From: Bacteroidota bacterium
Lineage (GTDB): Bacteria > Bacteroidota > Bacteroidia > Bacteroidales > 4484-276
Direction of reading: 5' to 3'
Assembly (NCBI GenBank): GCA_013203545.1
Contig: JABMQA010000712.1
Coordinates: 1 to 6,858, forward strand
DNA: 6,858 nt
Shown here one piece after another: positions 5,001 to 6,858 of this stretch. Both the position numbers and the translations under genes were made by a program. How positions within the stretch are numbered: position 1 is the first letter of the stretch; every line of letters starts with the position of its first letter. The notes under the pieces are model-generated. The model was not told the DNA's origin. It searched no databases and worked only from the letters and a program-made list of their open reading frames with translations.

Positions 5001-6858
5001 ATCATATAGCCTGGACGCCTTCGACCGGTTTGAGCAATCCAGGGATTCTTAATCCTGTTTTTGACCCAACTTCGGCACAAATAGCCGCAGGTACGGTAAC
5101 CTTTACATTGACTGTTTATCCCATGAGCCCGTGTACTGGCAGCTCGCAGGACCAAATGACTATTACCATCGTTAAAAATCCGACAGTCTTTGCCGGTAAT
5201 GATGCGACAATGTGTGAGGATCAGACCATCGAACTGGATGGAGTGGCCAACCATTTCGAATATTTCCAATGGACACCACCCGATGGCTTGATCAATCCAA
5301 ATATTTTGAATCCAATATTTGATCCTACACAATCTCAGATCATTGCCGGTGTTGTTATTTTTGAGCTCACCGTCTTTCCGATTGGCCCATGTGAGGCAGT
5401 TGCCTACGATGAGGTAGAGATCACGATCCTTAAAAATCCTGATGCAGATGCCGGGCCCGATGAAACGATTTGTGAGGATGTGACTTTACAATTAAATGGA
5501 TTTGCCACGGATTTCGATTTCATTGAATGGAGCCCGGCAGCAGGCCTGAGCAATCCTGGAATATTAGACCCGGTATTTGATCCTACCCCGCTGCAAATTG
5601 CGGTTGGGGAGATTACTTTCACCTTAACAGCTTATCCAAACAATCCATGTATTGTTATCGCTGATGATATGGTAACAATCACAATTATCAAAAATCCTTA
5701 TGCAAGTGCTGGTGATGATGCCACCATGTGTGAGGATCAAACAATCGAGCTGGATGGGGAGGCAGGCAATTTTGAATTCTTCCAGTGGCAGCCGGTGGAA
5801 GGTTTAAGCAATCCGGGTATTTTGAATCCGATATTTGACCCTACTCCACCTCAGATCAATGCCGGTGTTGTTAATTTTGAACTCACCGTCTTTCCGGTTG
5901 GTCCATGTGAGGCAGTGGCCTACGATGAGGTAGAAATCACGATCTTAAAAAATCCTTATGCAGATGCCGGGAGCGATGAAACAATTTGTGAGGATGTTAC
6001 TTTACAATTAAATGGATTAGCATCGGATTATGATTTCATTGAATGGAGCCCGGCACCAGGCCTGTCCGACCCTGGAATTTTGAACCCGGTCTTTGATCCT
6101 ACCCCCGCACAAATTACGGGAGGTGAGGTCACCTTCACCTTATCAGCTTATCCAAACAATCCATGTATTGTTATCGCTGATGATATGATATCAATCACAA
6201 TTATCAAAAATCCCTCTGCTTTTGCCGGTGATGATGCCATCATTTGTGAGGATCAATCCATTGAACTAAATGGGGAAGCAACCAATTTTGAATCTTTCCA
6301 GTGGATGCCTATAGAAGGTTTAAGCAATCCAAATGCATTGAATCCGGTATTTGATCCCACTCCACCTCAGATCAATGCCGGTGTTGTTATTTTTGAGCTC
6401 ACTGTCTTTCCGATAGGTCCGTGTGAAGCAGTTGCCTATGATGAGGTAGAAATCACGATTTTGAAAAATCCTTCTGCGGATGCAGGGCTCGATGAAACGA
6501 TTTGTGAGGATGTTACTTTACTATTAAATGGATTTGCAACGGATTATGATCATATAGCCTGGACTCCATCAACAGGCCTGAGCAACCCGGGAATATTGAA
6601 CCCGGTATTTGATCCCACCCCCGCACAAATTGCAGTAGGTGAGGTCACCTTCACCTTAACATCTTATCCAAACAATCCATGTATTGTTATCGCTGATGAT
6701 ATGGTAACCATTACAATCATCAAAAATCCCTATGCCAATGCTGGTGAAGATGCCACCATTTGTGAGGATCAAACCATCGAACTGAATGGGGATGCAATAG
6801 ATTTTGAATTCTTCCAGTGGCAGCCGGTGGAAGGTTTAAGCAATCCGGGTATTTTGAA
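2015..6858 (+). CDS. Giant secreted Ig/PKD-like tandem-repeat surface protein (probable adhesin), runs off the right edge
   Basis: The frame is open from ATG 2015 to the window end: 1614 complete residues with no stop. Residues 1-37 form a signal peptide with a long basic N-region and the core FLPVIICFLMGINA, cleaved near A34 or Q37. Residues 38-182 are an N-terminal module, 183-264 a PKD-like domain, and 265 onward 16 Ig-like units of 86-91 residues. Every complete unit has one Cys near its start (C-E-D-Q style), a central Trp, and a second Cys in a (G/N/S/P)PC-like context, suggesting one disulfide per domain. Units are very acidic (about 14-15 Asp/Glu to 1 Lys in units 11 and 12). Such proteins in Bacteroidota are usually exported by the type IX system and end in a C-terminal sorting domain; that end is outside the window, so this is inference. 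Adhesion or matrix function is likewise inferred from architecture; no catalytic motif is visible. The start is supported by the promoter at 1928-1961 and the signal peptide directly after it. Confidence 0.9.
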   Translation, partial: MKNINIFDRARKIRFPHFEKFLPVIICFLMGINAMPQENIPVKNPDNTRDGYPPIWNPIINTGGSVNPALMIINPVANPRINNIPISEGDWIGAFYNDNGVWKCAGGDPWEAAGIIFSIFGDIMSTPDKEGFGYAEYYTFKVFSWTTEKEYDVTQIAYDPQYPFARWYPLGISSMIDLKCDVTFDAYATANPNPICIGGGTQLAANIFVGTTGSYTYNWTSDPPGFFSSIKEPYVVPADSTTYFLEVSDGLIQSNHFKLVIVNVNPTVFAGGDIDNCANETVQLNGESTNYSDVLWETSGDGSFDNPALLDPAYTFGPQDLINGNVMLTITAFPLGGCSLTDSDQLMVNVLPLPVVYAGDDIMTCSNISVLLAPEVEHFSQVLWTTSGDGVFADPNDPSTSYTPGPDDIADGVTLTLCAFAIPPCVMTVCDQLEIDFQAGPTVNAFPANITKCENQTITVNASATNYTSVQWNTSGTGYFESPGSLSTIYHPSTDDVLNGGAVLTITANPIQPCNIYPSSDINLNLIPLPVVDAGSNNKVCKGSNLVLSGSAQHYVYILWQTLGDGNFSSLTNLNSTYYPGVNDKLLGFFRIVLTAYPISPCNTPVSDTLFVDVIVPPTAEIFNQNFQHICEYPPLQLIAVATDPGEIIWTTDGDGHFSDPHAVEPLYYPGEGDVQSVASKRLTMTVNPISPCVTTASDWIKVYFEPSANIDAGEDQTICTGGNISVTGTVQNGTNHLWTTSGDGYFNNPASLSTVYHPGPIDNLGGLINIILQADPTLAPCVVTNYDTLFLTIIANPTVNAGGDDVVCEDQGIQLNGDATAYSQILWSPATGLSNPAILDPLFTPTPAQIIAGEVTFNLQALPIDPCTVSVNDNVLITILQNPSVYAGADTTICENQTMVMDGGGSHFEYVHWVPEEGLNNPGTLNPVFDPTPGQIEQGQILFTITAYASNPCVLNAMDEVLVTIYINPLVDAGPDQTICEDASTQLDGIATDFDHIAWTPSTGLSNPGILNPVFDPTSAQIAAGTVTFTLTVYPMSPCTGSSQDQMTITIVKNPTVFAGNDATMCEDQTIELDGVANHFEYFQWTPPDGLINPNILNPIFDPTQSQIIAGVVIFELTVFPIGPCEAVAYDEVEITILKNPDADAGPDETICEDVTLQLNGFATDFDFIEWSPAAGLSNPGILDPVFDPTPLQIAVGEITFTLTAYPNNPCIVIADDMVTITIIKNPYASAGDDATMCEDQTIELDGEAGNFEFFQWQPVEGLSNPGILNPIFDPTPPQINAGVVNFELTVFPVGPCEAVAYDEVEITILKNPYADAGSDETICEDVTLQLNGLASDYDFIEWSPAPGLSDPGILNPVFDPTPAQITGGEVTFTLSAYPNNPCIVIADDMISITIIKNPSAFAGDDAIICEDQSIELNGEATNFESFQWMPIEGLSNPNALNPVFDPTPPQINAGVVIFELTVFPIGPCEAVAYDEVEITILKNPSADAGLDETICEDVTLLLNGFATDYDHIAWTPSTGLSNPGILNPVFDPTPAQIAVGEVTFTLTSYPNNPCIVIADDMVTITIIKNPYANAGEDATICEDQTIELNGDAIDFEFFQWQPVEGLSNPGIL
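2126..2560 (+). other. N-terminal module of the giant protein (GDxIGAFY...CAGG...TPDKEGF type)
   Basis: Residues 38-182 form a compact non-repeat module. Its visible landmarks are GDWIGAFYNDNG (89-100), WKCAGG (102-107), IFGDIMSTPDKEGFGYAE (119-136), then TFKVFSW (139-145) and YDPQYPFARWYPLGISS (158-174). This order (GD-IG-F, W/CGG, GD--TP-KDGF--GE, F-V-S, YDP, NGLS) recurs in secreted Bacteroidota repeat proteins as I remember them; I cannot give it a family name. C104 and C180 are the only cysteines after the signal peptide and could pair. It probably caps the repeat stalk at its N-terminal end. Confidence 0.6.
2561..2806 (+). other. PKD-like domain preceding the Ig-like array
   Basis: Residues 183-264 differ from the units that follow. 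ANPNPICIGGGTQLAAN (190-206) is followed by a YTYNW strand, then a short loop, VVPADSTTYFLEVSDG and a closing strand FKLVIV. The pattern Nx(P)xxICxGxxxxL...YxYxW...Y.V.DG is that of the PKD-like domains in Bacteroidota gliding and surface proteins. Unlike the later units it has a single cysteine, so it would not carry the intradomain disulfide proposed for them. Confidence 0.6.
2807..4402 (+). repeat. Six diverged Ig-like units (type 1, SGDG motif)
   Basis: Unit starts are 2807, 3071, 3332, 3599, 3863 and 4130; lengths are 88, 87, 89, 88, 89 and 91 residues. The shared core is a Cys after about 13 residues, then W(x)T(S/D)GDG.F at the middle (WETSGDG, WTTSGDG, WNTSGTG, WQTLGDG, WTTDGDG, WTTSGDG), a Y.PG..D turn, a hydrophobic strand and a closing PC (GC in unit 1). 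Length and sequence vary freely between units, indicating an old duplication. Unit 2 has two additional cysteines. Confidence 0.85.
4403..6858 (+). repeat. Homogeneous 258-bp Ig-like units (type 2, GLSNPGILNPVFDPTP motif)
   Basis: Unit starts are 4403, 4661, 4919, 5177, 5435, 5693, 5951, 6209, 6467 and 6725; the first nine are exactly 86 residues and the tenth is cut by the window edge. Each runs NPxxxAGxDxTxCEDQ (residues 1-16 of the unit), a W at 32, GLSNPGILNPVFDPTPxQI at 37-55, and PC at 71-72, with Cys at 13 and 72. No insertion or deletion separates any of the nine complete units, in contrast to the variable type 1 units before them. Confidence 0.93.
5177..6858 (+). repeat. 516-bp higher-order repeat: alternating A and B domain types
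   Basis: From 5177 the units alternate A (5177, 5693, 6209, 6725) and B (5435, 5951, 6467). A units carry FQW at 30-32 and FELTVFP(I/V)GPCEAVAYDEVEITILK-like ends. B units carry TICEDVTL and AYPNNPCIVIADDM-like ends. Hand-counted identities are 68/86 for A1 with A2, 66/86 for A1 with A3, 71/86 for B1 with B2, but only 43/86 for A1 with B1. A 41-nt stretch near the end of B is identical in all three B units (starting 5631, 6147, 6663). The amplified unit is therefore the two-domain pair. Confidence 0.9.

Noticed and set aside
4601..5332. 243-residue open frame on the minus strand
   Set aside because: It lies opposite the repeat array. Because the repeat unit (258 bp) is a multiple of three, any antisense frame open in one unit stays open in the next. 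The translation is low-complexity and shows no start signal or family motif.
4403..6858. Tandem array as a CRISPR or mobile-element signature
   Set aside because: The repeats are 258 bp, in frame, coding and without spacers; no inverted ends or transposase are present.

Overview
The window looks like chromosomal DNA of a Bacteroidota bacterium. Three things point that way: a TTG/N22/TAnnTTTG promoter in front of the largest gene, start codons without a Shine-Dalgarno sequence, and a giant secreted protein made of the Ig/PKD-like repeats common in surface proteins of that phylum. Genus cannot be told from the sequence.

Layout. (1) Positions 1-527, minus strand: N-terminal 175 residues of a TrkA-type potassium-uptake regulator, cut by the window edge. 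(2) Positions 528-635: short gap holding a rho-independent terminator for the next gene and a weak candidate trkA promoter. (3) Positions 636-1859, minus strand: a complete exported protein of about 407 residues. It has a strict 16-residue GLQIAGFxNINGxxxE-type repeat followed by a probable outer-membrane beta-barrel tail. (4) Positions 1860-2014: divergent intergenic region with a good Bacteroidota promoter facing right. (5) Positions 2015-6858, plus strand: one uninterrupted reading frame of at least 1614 residues that runs off the right edge. It encodes a signal peptide, an N-terminal module, one PKD-like domain, then 16 tandem Ig-like domains. Units 1-6 are diverged and 87-91 residues long. 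Units 7-15 are all exactly 86 residues (258 bp), and unit 16 is cut by the window edge.

The main point of interest is the internal structure of the giant gene. From unit 10 onward two domain types alternate (A-B-A-B-A-B-A), which makes a 516-bp higher-order repeat. A second signal with a 1032-bp offset lies on top of it, including a 58-nt perfect match. The motif GLSNPGILNPVFDPT is kept in protein while its codons are almost completely changed between some units. Together these suggest recent expansion and gene conversion at the membrane-distal or C-terminal side of an acidic, disulfide-bearing surface fibre.

The two exported proteins are transcribed divergently from a shared 155-bp region and may both act at the cell surface; a functional link between them is only inference. 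TrkA appears to be an unrelated housekeeping neighbour. No mobile element, RNA gene or CRISPR array was seen.
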